The position numbers and the translations under genes were made by a program. This document shows positions 46,431 through 57,991 of a stretch of 64,000 nucleotides of DNA, in pieces. Positions within the stretch are counted from its first letter, which is position 1; each line of letters starts with the position of its first letter. A model generated the notes under the pieces. It had not been told where the DNA came from. It made no database searches and saw only the letters and a list, made by a program, of their open reading frames with translations. This DNA is from Daedaleopsis sinensis (lineage: Eukaryota; Basidiomycota; Agaricomycetes; Polyporales; Polyporaceae), in the NCBI GenBank assembly GCA_033807695.1, contig CM066306.1:1488001-1552000 (forward strand), read 5' to 3'.

Positions 46431-49400
46431 TCACCGGTACTTGCCATTCGTGTGCGAGGAGCTCGTCGACGTCGACGGCGCAGAGGGTGCACCCCCACGG
46501 CCGGCAGGGCCCGTGCTCAGCCTGGGCTTCTTCGCGGCGGCGGACGAGGCGTCCGTCGACGACGCGCGCGGCGCACCCTCCTTCATGACCATTTTCGCGT
46601 GGATCTCCTCCAGCTTTCCGGCCTTCACCTTCTTGGGCCAGAAGAGCGTCACGAAGCTAGCATCGGGGGGAAGCGCTTGAGCGGGGGGCGCCAGTGCGAA
46701 TGTGCAAGAGCGTACTCACGTCCACAGGTGCCGTCGCCATCTGTCCCGGTCCTCGCCGTTCGCGACCTTTTGCTGCAGCACGGCCTCTATGCGCTTGCCG
46801 ATGGCGGCGAGGGACTCCTTCAGGATCGCGACCTTGTCTTCGCGCGGCATGTCGCCGCCGGACAGCTTCAGGTTTTTCTGGGGCACAGGAGATGAAGACC
46901 AAGCGCGGGGGACGGGGGCGGGAATACACGTACAAGCTGCTTCTTGACTGGGCGAAGCTCCTCCTTCGTGGCGGCTTCGTCCATGGACGGGCTACACGCA
47001 TGCCGTCAGATCAGTCAAGCTGCAGGCGCGTCGTGTGACAGTGTACGCACCACTCATCCGACGACGACGAGTCTGTGAAGGTGGGGGTCGGTCTCCGCTT
47101 CCGCTTCCTGCTCGGGCCCTCGTCGACAGACGCGACCGCCTCGCTCTCCGCGCGCTTTCTGCTGACGTTGGGGGTGTACGACGTCGAGGCGGGCAGCGGC
47201 GGCGGCGACAGCGACGTCTTCGCGCCTCTGCGCGTGAGCGTCGACTCGATCGCACGGATCTTCTCGTCGTGCTCGCGGAGGATCCCGAGCAGGTAGTCGC
47301 CGCGCCGCACGAGGTGGATGGCGTTCGGGATCGGCTTGCTCGCCGCGTCCTCGCCCTTCTTGCCCTCCTCGAGGAAGAACTTGCCGTCGAGGCCCAGCCG
47401 CACGTCCTTGGCCATCGCCTCCCAGTTGCCGAACCCGTATACGTACGCGCCGACGAGGAGCATCGCGTCCTCCTGGGGCCCCCACCGCCCGGACCAGTTG
47501 AGCGTCGGGCGGATGTTCTCGATCGGTATCGACCACTCGTACCGCTCGTCCTCGGAGAGCGGGTCGAGGTACTTGAACAGGATCTGGAGGTCGCGGTGGC
47601 GCGAGAGGACGGTCTCCGCGTTGATGTTGTTGACGTTGCGATAGGTGACGAGGACGGCCTTGCTCTTCTGCGCGTTCGTCAGCGTCTCGCCCGCCTCGAT
47701 GCGCGCGCGCTTCTCCGCGTTGTTCTCGTCGACCGCGCGCGCGCAGAGCTCGATGATGTCGTCTGCGACGTCCTGGATCATGCCGCGGTTCTTCTCCTGG
47801 AGCTTCGCCTCGTTGACCTGCGCGCGAAGTGAGTAACGGACCCGCAGACGCAGGATGGGGGCTACGCACGATCGTGTCGTACCGCTGCCTGATATCGCCC
47901 CACTTCTGCAGACTCCGGACGAGCACGCGGACGTCCCGCTCCTTGAGCTCCATGGCCTTCTGGCTGGGGGTCTTGCGTTGGGGGGCGGGGTGACGCGGCT
48001 TCTTGGCCGGCTGGGCGGAAGATGTATGCTCGACGTCCATGCCCTCGTACGAGACATTCGCGTGTGACCGCTTCCTGTCCTTCGTCTCCACCGCAGCAAG
48101 CTCCTCGGCCTTGCGGTCGTCCTCCTCCCGGTCGAACCGCTGGCGCTCCTCGAGGGGGATGATGTCCTCCCAGTTCATGTCGTTCTTGACGTCGCTGACG
48201 TTCGCGAACTGCTCGAGGAAGCCCTCGCCGCCGAGCGACGCGCCCTCGTTCTGCGCGGCGACGGTCTCGTGCTGCTCCGCGCGGTTGAGGATATCGTCGA
48301 GGTCCATCTCGTCGAGCTTCTTGCTCTGCTGGCTGTCATCCTTGTCGAAGCTGGGGACAGGGGCGGAGAATCAGCGCAACGCGGCAACGGGCATGCACCG
48401 CCTACGCACATTTTCTGCGCGCCGTACTTGAGCACCGCGTGCAGCTCGTCCTTGCTGAGCGTCTCCGCCTTCGCGGCGTCCTTCGTGCTGCCCTTAGAGC
48501 TAAGGTGCGCCTGCGACGTGTCCATCTGATTGATGACTGTGCGCCGGCAGTCGGAGTCAGGGCAGTCAGCGGCGTACGCACCACGCGTCGGGCTCGGCAC
48601 TCACTGGCGTACTCCAGGACCATCTTCTTCTTCGCGCGCTCGAGCACGTCCTCCTCCATGGTGTCCTTGCTCACGAACCTGTACACGCTGACGTGCGACT
48701 TCTGGCCGATGCGGTGCGCACGCGCCATCGCCTGCAGGTCGTTCTGCGGGTTCCAGTCGCTCTGTTGGGCACGCATCACGTATCAGTGGGTGGGTGGCGT
48801 GAACAACGTGTTTTCGACGCTGCGCGCACAGCACGGTGCCCGAGCAGGACGCATAAGATGGTGATGGGCACTCACGTCGAAGATGATGACCGTGTCGGCC
48901 GTCTCCAGGTTGATGCCGAGCCCACCCGCGCGCGTGGACAGGAGGAACACGAAGTCCGTCGACCCCGGCGCGTTGAAGTGCGCGATCGACTTCTTGCGCT
49001 GCTCGGAGGCCACCGTCCCGTCGAGGCGCTGGTATTGGTACCCGCGGAGCTGCAGATAGTCCTGCATGATGTCGAGCATGCGCACCATCTGGCTGAAGAT
49101 GAGGACGCGGTGGCCGTCCTGGCGCAGTCGAGCGAGGAGCTTGTCGAGCAGGACCATCTTGCCGCTGCTCATCACGAGCCCTTTGAGGACCTCCTCGTTG
49201 ATCGTCGACCGGACTTCCGCACCCTCGAACAGCCAGGGGTGGTTCGCGGCCTTCTTGAGCTCCATCGCTGCGCCCGATGGTTAGCCCAACCCCGGTTCTA
49301 TCCATCGCGACACGTACCGATGTTCAACAAGCTGATGTTGTTGTTCCCATTGGCGCTCTTGATGAGGGCTTGGAAGTTCTGAAGCCAAAATGAGCGGTCT

Positions 49401-51798
49401 TCCTTGAGGAAGCCCTGAATGGACGAGCACTAACCTTCGTGAGAATGTTCTTGTAGAAGTGTGTCTGCATTGCGCTCATCTCGACCCGGAGGATTCGCTC
49501 GCTCTTCGTGGGCAGTGACGTCAGAACGTCCCGCTTCAGGCGACGCAGCATGAGGGACTCGAGCTGCTTGTGCAACTCCTTGATCTTCACTTCATGATCC
49601 GCGTCCGCGAGATCGAACTCGTTCGTCAACTGGACTAGAGATCGGGCGGCGTTAGCAGACAGCCCGGGCGATAAGCGACGCAATGTGCCTACACTTCTCG
49701 GGCATGAGGAAATGCATGAGCGACAGAAGCTCTAAAGCATGTACATGAGTAACAGTCGCCGCACAAACCGTCCTTCACGCACCCTTGACGTTGTTCTGCA
49801 GCGGCGTTCCCGTGATGAGCACCTTAGACGCAGCCGAGAACCCACGCAGGGCCTCATAGAGCTGGCTCTCCGAGTTCTTCAGGCGATGTGCCTAGCCGCC
49901 AGCTTTATTACCGTCCAATCTCCGGCGGAGCTGTGTGCGCACATACCTCGTCGACCATGAGCATCTGCCACTTTATCTCGCCGAGCTCCTTCACGTCCCG
50001 CAGCGTGATCTCGTACGTCGTGAGCAGGACGTTCATCTTCAGCTTCTTGGCCGAGGGCCCGAACTCGTGCTCGCGCGCAACTGAGCGGGCGGTTGCGCTG
50101 CCAATGTACGTGACTACATGCATGTCCGGCGCCCAGCTCGCGAACTGCGACTGCCAGGCGGTGATCGTGGAGAGCGGAACGATCACGAGGAAGGGGCCGT
50201 ATTGTCGTCGCTCATGGAACAGATATGATAGGTAGGACACCGACTGGACGGTCTAGTAGGGATGTATAACGTTAGACGACTGCATATGCCGGAGATGTAT
50301 CTTCACGGACCTTGCCTAAACCCATCTCGTCGGCGAGGATCCCGTTCTCGCCCTTGCTCCATAGATACGCGAGCCAGTTCAGGCCTGTCAGCTGGAAGTC
50401 CTTCAGCTCTCCGCCCGTCGCCTTGAGGTACGGTGGGTCGTCCGTGATCTTCTCGAATGGCGGACGCGAATACCGCGCATAAGGCGCGCTCTTGTACGGG
50501 AACTTCGCCTCCGCTTCTCGCTGCCGGAACGCGTCGATCTGGTCCTTCCCGATAGGCCGGATCTCTTTTAGGGACTCCCATGTGCAGTTGTCGTAGTTTA
50601 GGCCGTTCCACTTGCAGAAATACTCGACTTCGCCGTTGTCGTTCTCGCGCTGTGCGATGATGCGCTCGATGGTCTTGTGGAGCTCCATCTCCTCTTTCTC
50701 GCGCTCGCGACGGAGGATGATGGTTTCTGCCTCCTCTGGCGAGATCTTCTCGTTCGAGAGGGCGTCTTGTTCGGCCTTGAACGCCTTAATGTAGTTGTCG
50801 ACGCGCTTGAGGCCCTTGTACCTCTTGAGGAATTCGTACACCTCGTCGGTGTTGTGAAGGTGGGAGAAGTTCTTCCACTTTATGTGGTAGCGCTATTGTG
50901 GCATAGTTCTGAGATAGATGCGGCAGGATATGGAGTATGGGACGTACGATATTGCGACCCCAGTCATCGTGCGGATCGTCCTCGTGCCCCTCTTCTCGAC
51001 AGTGACCGAGGACGTACTCGATCTCGTCGTCTTCCTTCGTCGGTCCCGCTACCTCCGCGTACGTAACCCCGTCTACCTCATCGTCAAATTGTTCAAAGTC
51101 TTGTACGTCGTCCACATAGTTTGGCACTCTGGTTCCCCTGCTGGATACACGGACCTCGTCGCCCGCATTTCGCGTCTTCTTCTTCTTCTTCGAGCGTGCT
51201 CCATAGTCAGAGTCCGAGTCCGAGTCATGGGCGACTTGTCGGGGCGCGACTGAACGCACAGATACAGCGGAGCGCGCGAGACGAGCAGCGGGATGAACAT
51301 ACCTTTCGGTTTAGAGGGGGCCTTCTTCTTCTTGGGTGCCTTCTTCTTGGGTGCACCATACTCCTCGTCTGCGTACGAGGCGTCTTCTTCGTCGTCATTC
51401 TGGTCCTCCACTTCTTCGTCTTCATAACCCTATACAGAAAGGATATAAGCGACACCAAGAAAGCAAGTAGCGTAGACGCGCGTACCGACTCCTCCTCATC
51501 CTTCACCTACCATGTCCCTGCACTGTCAACGCGCCGAAACACCACGAAAAGGAGGATAACCACGTACGACTCGCTTGGAATGGTGGGACGAGGAGGCGCC
51601 GCTAGTCGCCGGTACGCTCTGGGCGTCGTCGTCGTCGTCGTCAGACTCGCCGTCGGCGTCGGCATCAGCGTTGCGGGTAACGTCGACGTCTGAGTCGACC
51701 TGCATTGTGTTGTCGCTGTCCTCGCTTGCGCTGAGGGGGGCGACGGGGGAGAGCTCGCCGGAGTTCATGGGGTCGTCGTCGTCGTGGCCGTTGAGCAT
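46431..51798 (-). CDS. CHD1: Chromodomain helicase CHD1
   Basis: I resolve 18 exons giving 1447 residues: 51798-51568, 51506-51486, 51429-51303, 51249-50948, 50892-50311, 50252-49947, 49891-49783, 49731-49693, 49634-49435, 49378-49318, 49267-48876, 48761-48605, 48536-48410, 48350-47870, 47817-47051, 46991-46934, 46877-46720, 46656-46431. Domain order is an acidic/lysine-rich N-terminus, then chromo 1 ([20 protein letters not shown]) and chromo 2 ([17 protein letters not shown]). The SNF2 ATPase has [11 protein letters not shown] and DEAH. The C-lobe has ILFKx-type linkers, [20 protein letters not shown] and [18 protein letters not shown]-like region ([20 protein letters not shown]) and the C-terminal CHCT/DUF4208 segment ([20 protein letters not shown]) follow. 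CHD1 spaces nucleosomes behind Pol II. An in-frame ATG at 52014 would add a proline-rich extension, which I judge to be leader. Confidence 0.95.
51486..51506 (-). other. 21-nt microexon of CHD1
   Basis: A 21-nt exon encoding VKDEEES sits between introns with donors GTACGT and GTACGC. It joins SHHSKRV to [10 protein letters not shown] in frame and extends the acidic N-terminal region. Skipping it also keeps the frame, so it could be alternatively spliced. Confidence 0.6.
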
Positions 51799-53130
51799 GG
51801 GGATTTGCGGATAGCGGCTGGGAGGAGGGCGCTCGACGGGAGGGACAGGGCGGGGGAGGGGCGGACGACGGGGAGGGGGATGGTGGAGAGAGGGAGGGAG
51901 GTGCTGGGGGCGTTGAGAAGGGGAAGGACGAGCGCCAGAGCCGACAGCCCAGCTCGGACTCGGTTCGCACGCGTGCGCCGGCCCACACAGCGCGGGCTGC
52001 TCGTCACTGCCCATGGCGAACTCCGACCAGTCGCCCTCATCAGCTTATCTCCGGCCAGTCCCAGTCGACTCTCCTTCTCCGCCGTGCATCCCCCTCCGCT
52101 CGCCGCCGCCCCCGTCGCGAGCCCCTCCCGCCCCGTCGTCCGCACCGTGCGCGCTGTCCTCCGCGGCTCCCAGTGGCGGCCCACCCATCAGCGCTACCAT
52201 CTCTGGACACCGTGGGAGTCCTCGTGGGCCATCACCAGCCCCCGTCCACGGCGCCGTCCCCACCCTCGCCGACGACGCGGCCGGCAACGTGCGCGGTCCC
52301 GGCTCAGCATTCCCCACTGTCGCCGCTGTCTGTCCCAGCGACCACCCTTCTGTCACGGCGGTCACCCATGTCACCCCCGTGACCACCCACGCGGCCCCCT
52401 TCGAGTCGTCGTCTGCCCGCAGCTCGCCGCACGACCCAGCCTGCAGCAGCCCCCGGGGCACAGGTGAGTCCGATCCTCGTCCGTCGCCCATCATCGCCCC
52501 CTCCGCCAAGCAAACTCTGTCCACGACGCCCTCGCTGTCACCGTCACCGTCACGCGCGTCGCCGGCTCGGCGGCATTGCCCGTCCATCACGGCGCACGCT
52601 CAGCCCTCGTCGCGCCGCAACGCCCGAAGTACAAAGAGGTTCCCGCATCGATCTCACGCCTGGCCAGACCGGTCACCGCCCTTCCGCCGCCCGTTGCCGC
52701 GGCCCGCAGCTGACGGCCGCTATCGCCCGTATCGGTGCGTGCATGTGCATCAACCATCCCCCACCCCGTTTCCTGGCCCCTGGGTCGCGGCCGCCAGCGC
52801 AGAACATCGTTGTCGTCATCCCATCCTCCGATCCGTCGCGGACAGGCGGCTAGATAGGGGCCCGTGGTGAGCTCGGAGAGCAGGCAGCACGACCGACGTG
52901 GGGAGCGGGAGACAGCAGAGTGGGTCCCCCCTTTCTCCAGAACGCATGATATATGTAGCAGTGTACTGTGCGAGTATGATAACTTATGCGTGTAAGGGGT
53001 GTAAGGGTGTCAGTGAGTCACTATATCCAAGAGTACACTATGCCAGTGTCCGTGATTGAAGCCCAGCCAATGAATGAATGAAAATTCGAGATAGATGAGC
53101 ATGAAGAGATCGAGCAACGCTCCGCCGCAA
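51799..53130. other. CHD1 upstream region
   Basis: 1.3 kb of very GC- and C-rich DNA holding the CHD1 promoter, and near 53 kb the 3' end of the next minus-strand gene. A Pro/Ser/Arg-rich frame of 285 codons on the plus strand (52013-52870) has no domain. Equally long frames overlap it, so it is most likely compositional. Confidence 0.45.
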
Positions 53131-55099
53131 TCAGTACCGGCGCGTGGGCTGGTACTGCTGGAATGGCGCGTTCGTAGTCGGGAGCCCTGCGGGCGCGGGG
53201 TCGTGCAGCCGGCGGTACTTCTGCGTCGAGCTCCGGTACGACGCCGCGACGATGAGAATGAGGATGATCACGCCGACCGCGATGCTGCCCCCGATGATGT
53301 ACGGGAGGTACTTCTTGATCGTGTCCTGCGGCTTGTCGTCGTCGTCGTCGTCGTCGCTGGTGTCGGGGAGGGCGGGCAGGAGGTGGAGGTCCGCCGTGCG
53401 GTCGATGCCGTCCATGCGCACCGTCACGAAGTCGGAGTGCGCCTCCGCGGGCTCCGTGAGCGGGATGAGCTGGATGTACGGGTCGCCGACCTTGGCGAGC
53501 GCGCCGTCGACGAAGTCGCCGAAGTTGATGAGCATGTATGCGTTCCGGACTGTCGACAGGGAGCGAGGTCCGCGTGTAAGTGACAGAGGATGCGCTGACT
53601 GGGAGTTTGTACTCACGGAACGACATTCCCAGGATGATGTCGAAACCGTCGTGGTCGGCGACGATGGGCTGGAATGCGCCGACGCAGGTGGGGCTGCCGC
53701 TGGCATCTGGCGGGCCTTGGAGGGCACTCGTGACGGTGTCCAGAGGATGGATGGGAAATTGCTGGCCAGCGAACACGAACGTGACGTTCAGTTCCGTGTC
53801 GCATGGCAGCGTCCACATCGGTGCAGTACCGCCAGTCACGTTCGTGAACACCGCGCCGGGCACTCGCGCATAGATGCCGTCCGAGATTTTCCTGGGTAAG
53901 GCAAAACAGTCAGTATGAACTTTGGAGGCGGAGGGGTCGATGACATGTGCCCGTGTGCTCCAGTAGAACGCGTATGGAGAGAAACAGACGTCATAGGACT
54001 CGGGGATATTTCGCCTCATGCAAACGCAGACCACTGCGGAGTGCACATCTGGGACTATATATGTGTAGGCAGAAAGGGACTCACTTGGACACCTGAGGGA
54101 AAGTAAAGCCAGAGTCGAACATGACGTTCAGGCGATCGCCCGTAGCCTTCTTCGTGATATTGAGACGCTGTCCGTCGGGACCGATGATGCCGTTCTTGTC
54201 GAGCAGCGCGGTCCAGTGTTGGCCATTGCGGTTCGACATCTGCGTAACCGGGAGCTTCGGCTGGCTGGTGATGTTCTCGAAAGGAGAGACCACTTCGCCG
54301 ATCGTGAGGTCTCCGGGGAAGACATCCGTGGGGTCGCCAGAACGGCCGAGCAGGATGGTGATGAAGTTCGGAGTCTTCGTGTTCTGTCGGAAGATCCTGT
54401 CGAGGACGGAGTTGCCTGCGGGTGCCCCAAGCTGCTCCTGCACCTCTGATGCGCCGCCAGGACCAAGGCCGATGATGCCGCTGCCTTCGGAGTGTTGAGA
54501 ATCGACTGGTTGATCAACTATGAAGGCGCGTCAACGTCAGGACCCCATGCAACATCGCGTTACGGACTCACTGAACGCCTGGTCGTTGATAGAGAATCCC
54601 TCGAACTCCAGTGTGGCCGTCTTGATTGGTCCTTGGCGTCATTGTGAGCCATGCTCATGGAGTAACATAACCGCCCGTTACGATCACATCCACACACACT
54701 CACCTTTGGTGGCCCCGATGGCATAAACAACCTGCCCAACCTTCCCAGTGTCCTTGGCATTCGGTACGTCGCCCACGACGTACAAATCCGAGCTGTATGA
54801 CGCGCGTAGCGTGAGCACAGACGCGCTCCACGCGCAAGTGGCACACCTTACCTTCCGGTGTCGATGAGGACGTGGAACGCCTGGCCGTTCAGCGTGATGT
54901 TCGTCTGGTACTGCATGTTCCCCTGGTTCGACAGGTCCGGGGTGCCCTCCAGGCTCGCCCGCCGCACCAGGCCCGCACCGTAGCTATTTCCGAAGCCGCC
55001 CATGCGGGCCTGCAGCGAGAACCTCACCGCCTGGGTCGCTGGGACATTATCGAGAAGAAATGACAGGTAGAGTAGCAAGGACGGGGCAAGGAGCTTCAT
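53131..55099 (-). CDS. Membrane-anchored A1-family aspartic protease
   Basis: Six exons (55099-54852, 54792-54704, 54631-54572, 54517-54085, 53891-53617, 53549-53131) give 507 residues. The first ATG at 55099 begins a signal peptide, MKLLAPSLLLYLSFLLDNVP. The first catalytic motif DTGSSDLYV is formed across the first splice (Asp80). The second is MFDSGFTFPQV (Asp267), where the residue after DSG is Phe instead of the usual Thr or Ser. GSGIIGLGPGG is the flap-distal loop. An acidic DDDDDDDK linker leads to a transmembrane helix, IIGGSIAVGVIILILIVAAS (about 452-471), and a short basic tail. It probably sits on the plasma membrane or in the vacuolar system with the catalytic domain outside the cytosol. 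Intron 4 is unusually long (193 nt). Confidence 0.85.
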
Positions 55100-56042
55100 G
55101 GGCGACGAGGAGGACACCAAGAGAGGAGAAAGAAAGAGAAAAGCGCGGTGTATGCGCGTGCGGTGGGGCAGCCATGGATATAGCTCAAATGGCGTGGAGG
55201 CTGTGATCGCATCTGGGCGCTGCGCAAGAGCCAGGGCGTTGTCGACGGCAGACGCCCTATAGGTTCCGTTCTTTATGAATGTCCCTTTTAGGCAATCTCC
55301 GTATGTTCCAAATCTGATCCCGGTCCCGCCGACGACCTCTCTCTTTCTTCCACATACTTACTCGACGACAATGCGTAGCAGGGAGTAGCCTGACAAGTGC
55401 TGACATCGACCCTCATCTACTGGGCCAAGCAGTTCAATACCCGCGGTTGCGGCTAATTCGGGTTCCGTGCACGGCCACCGACGCCCGGCACAACGCCTTC
55501 GCGTTGCCAAGTGTCTGGATCACAGACGGCACGAGCTCGAGCGGTCGGGCACGATGTTGTCAATTCTGACATGTCAAACTGATGGCAGTTCAATCGATCC
55601 TCGAGGTGTGCATGCATATAGTCACTGTTACTGTATCATACCAAGCTTCATAAAACCATGGCTCGGGGGGATGACCCCGACCGCACTCGTACGGTCAAGT
55701 AGTAAATACATCTGACCAATATCAACATGCACATGCTGTGACACTAGGATATATATATATCTGTCCACTTACCATGTCTGCCACTGTACCTTCAGCTTCC
55801 ATCACGTAGAGGGTGACCTGCACCTGCTGCAGACCGACGCATGACGCGAACTATCTCATGTCTGTCCAAACAAAATAGTTATGTCGGAAAACACACTGGT
55901 GAGATACGTCGTCCCAATGTCCTTGGCGCATAATAAAGATATCGTCAATTATGATATGGCTATACGCCGTGTAAGGGCTATGTACATGAACGCCATCTAA
56001 AGCCACTCGGGGCTGAACTACGAAATCCTTGGCATGGCTAAA
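55100..56042. other. Intergenic between two minus-strand genes
   Basis: 943 bp, AT-richer than the left half of the window, with a TATATATAT run at 55751-55759. It should hold the promoter of the membrane-anchored protease and the 3' end of the next gene. No coding sequence is supported. Confidence 0.45.
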
Positions 56043-57533
56043 TCACTTCTCCACGTTGGGCGAATCCCGGACCGAGCCAGCCTTCGAAGACTTCAAGCTC
56101 AACGACAACGAAGCCGACGATATATCGAGCGCAGGCAAGCTGTACAACGACGAGTTGCGCGAGCTCCGTGCCATATCGAACGTCGACGCGCGCGGATGCT
56201 CCGGTGGTGTGCCGTACAGGTGCGGGTTGGGCAGCGGCCGCGATGTGTCTGCCCGCTTCCCCTTCCGCACGCGAAGAGGCGCGACCGCGGCAGGCATCGT
56301 AACGGGGCCCGACGATGCGGGCCGGGGAAGGGGCGGCAGTTTACCGGCAACAGCGGCGTAGGGATCGGGCGAGTCCGCCCGGGATGGGGAGAGGTGGCTC
56401 GGCGTATCGGCGTATGGGTTCGGGAGCACCCAGTCATCTGCGGGGGTTACAAGCATCTGGCTCATCCGGATCTCCCAGGGATTGGGGAGGGTCTTCTCCT
56501 CGGATATCGCCAGCTTCGCAAGAGGTGGTGTCTTCGACAAGCCTCTTAGGGCAGCCTTCTCCTTGATTTGGCTAGCGGACGATAGGGCTGTCTCGTCGTA
56601 GGGATTGCTTGCGGAAGATGTGGACTCTAACTGTGCCAATTCGAGATGATCTGCGTATGAGGGAGGTTTCGAGGCTACGGATTCGGGGGGAGAGGCGGGA
56701 GGTGTATCTTCCCGGGAGGAGGTAGGTTTCGGAGGCGAGGACAACGGAGCAGGAGCCGTATCGTTGAGCAGGGAGACCCTGTCATCCTTCTTCTCCACCT
56801 TCGACACTAGACTGTGTCTTTGCCAGTGCTTAGACAAGACATCTCCTGTATTTGGCTTGCGTCTCATCGCCTCGCCGTACTTCGTGTTCTCCATAGGATC
56901 CCGTCGTGGCAGATCTGAGAACGCATTTGCGGCTGCTCGACTGATCTCCAAGGTCTTCCTCTGGGTTTTCGTTTCCCCCGTTTCAACTTGAAGGCCTTCC
57001 GGTGCAGGTTTGTCTAGGCTCTTGTATTTCCGACCACGGAGACGGATCACGGTAGCCGCGACAGCGAATAGCACCAGGAGATCTCCTATGATGCATCCGA
57101 CGACGATAAATGGCAAATTTGAATTAGCTTGCGAGGTATCTGCGGCTTCGATAGCTCTTGCAAAAAGATGCGGGAACAGATCTTCCTTCCGTACTATGAG
57201 CTTCACATCTCGGTGTCAGATTGAGCGGCTGACCTGTGCTGACCTCATGAGGGTCGGAAGGAGTTGCTAGGCTGGCTGACAGACGTACACCAGGTGAGGG
57301 TGAATCCTTGAGTATAACAGACCTGGAAGAAATCGCACGATTGAGCTTTTGTGTGCAGGATGCTCATTAGTCACATGGAAAACAACCACTCACCTCTCCG
57401 TCGGTGCAGCAAAACCCTCCCCCGTCCACACCACTTCCGTCCCCCGCCGCTGTCCCCGACGAGGCCTTATTGTTCCACCCACAAGTATGCTGCGGCCCTC
57501 GATAGATGTCATGGAGGAGAGACGAAGATGCAT
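56043..57533 (-). CDS. Single-pass membrane protein with long disordered cytoplasmic tail
   Basis: The proposed exons 57533-57394, 57322-57195 and 57139-56043 give 454 residues. I do not recognise a family beyond the common fungal layout of a short outer segment, one helix and a long S/P-rich tail. The helix is LPFIVVGCIIGDLLVLFAVA, followed by a basic stop-transfer RLRGRKYKSLDKPAPEG. That sequence resembles the juxtamembrane part of the neighbouring protease (KYRRLHDPAPAG). The tail is rich in proline-directed serines and NPY/NPW motifs. The N-terminal exon lacks a clear signal peptide, so the true 5' end may differ. A TTTAAATA element at 57697-57704 on this strand could be its TATA box. Confidence 0.6.
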
Positions 57534-57970
57534 AGAAAGGACAGACACCAGTCGATAGATTTGCAAGCAAAGAGTGACAAGAAGCAATCAAAAAAGGGCA
57601 AGGACGGAATGCGGGGGAAGAGGAACAGCTTCGACCAGTGCGTCCCGAGTAGATTTATCACCTGGCGGCTCCGTTTCCCCATGAGACGCCTCTTTGTATT
57701 TAAAAGGTGGAGGGCGGTGTGTGGCAGACGGATGGCAATAGGGATGCTAGCCGATGGCGGGCGCACTGCGTCATTTCATAACGTCAGAGATCCGGACCTC
57801 GCCTGGCGCTGTACCATACGGATATGTCGATGCAAACTCACTTTGGATTCGGAGGTATAGCGGCTGCCACTGCTTCGTGATTTCATCTCGGTCTATTGGG
57901 CGAACGCGTAGCTACCACGATTTGTACTGCCTACCATAGGGCTAGGCCCTCGAGGGCGGTAAACTAGGAT

Positions 57971-57991
57971 AACAAACAAACAAACAAACAA
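57971..57991. repeat. (AAAC)n microsatellite
   Basis: Five tandem copies of a 4-bp AAAC unit in the intergenic region, an ordinary microsatellite. Confidence 0.85.

Noticed and set aside
47035..47832. 265-codon plus-strand frame opposite CHD1 exon 15
   Set aside because: Antisense shadow of a high-GC coding exon, Arg/Val/Leu-rich, no motifs.
47054..48307. 417-codon minus-strand frame inside CHD1
   Set aside because: It starts with a genuine CHD1 segment but reads through an intron into a shifted phase; the spliced CHD1 frame explains the region.
51799..52014. Upstream in-frame ATG extending CHD1 by 72 residues
   Set aside because: The extension is almost pure Pro/Ser/Arg from a C-rich leader and precedes a better ATG directly before the acidic N-terminus.
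52013..52870. 285-codon Pro/Ser-rich plus-strand frame upstream of CHD1
   Set aside because: No domain, no splice structure, and equally long overlapping frames on both strands; probably compositional.
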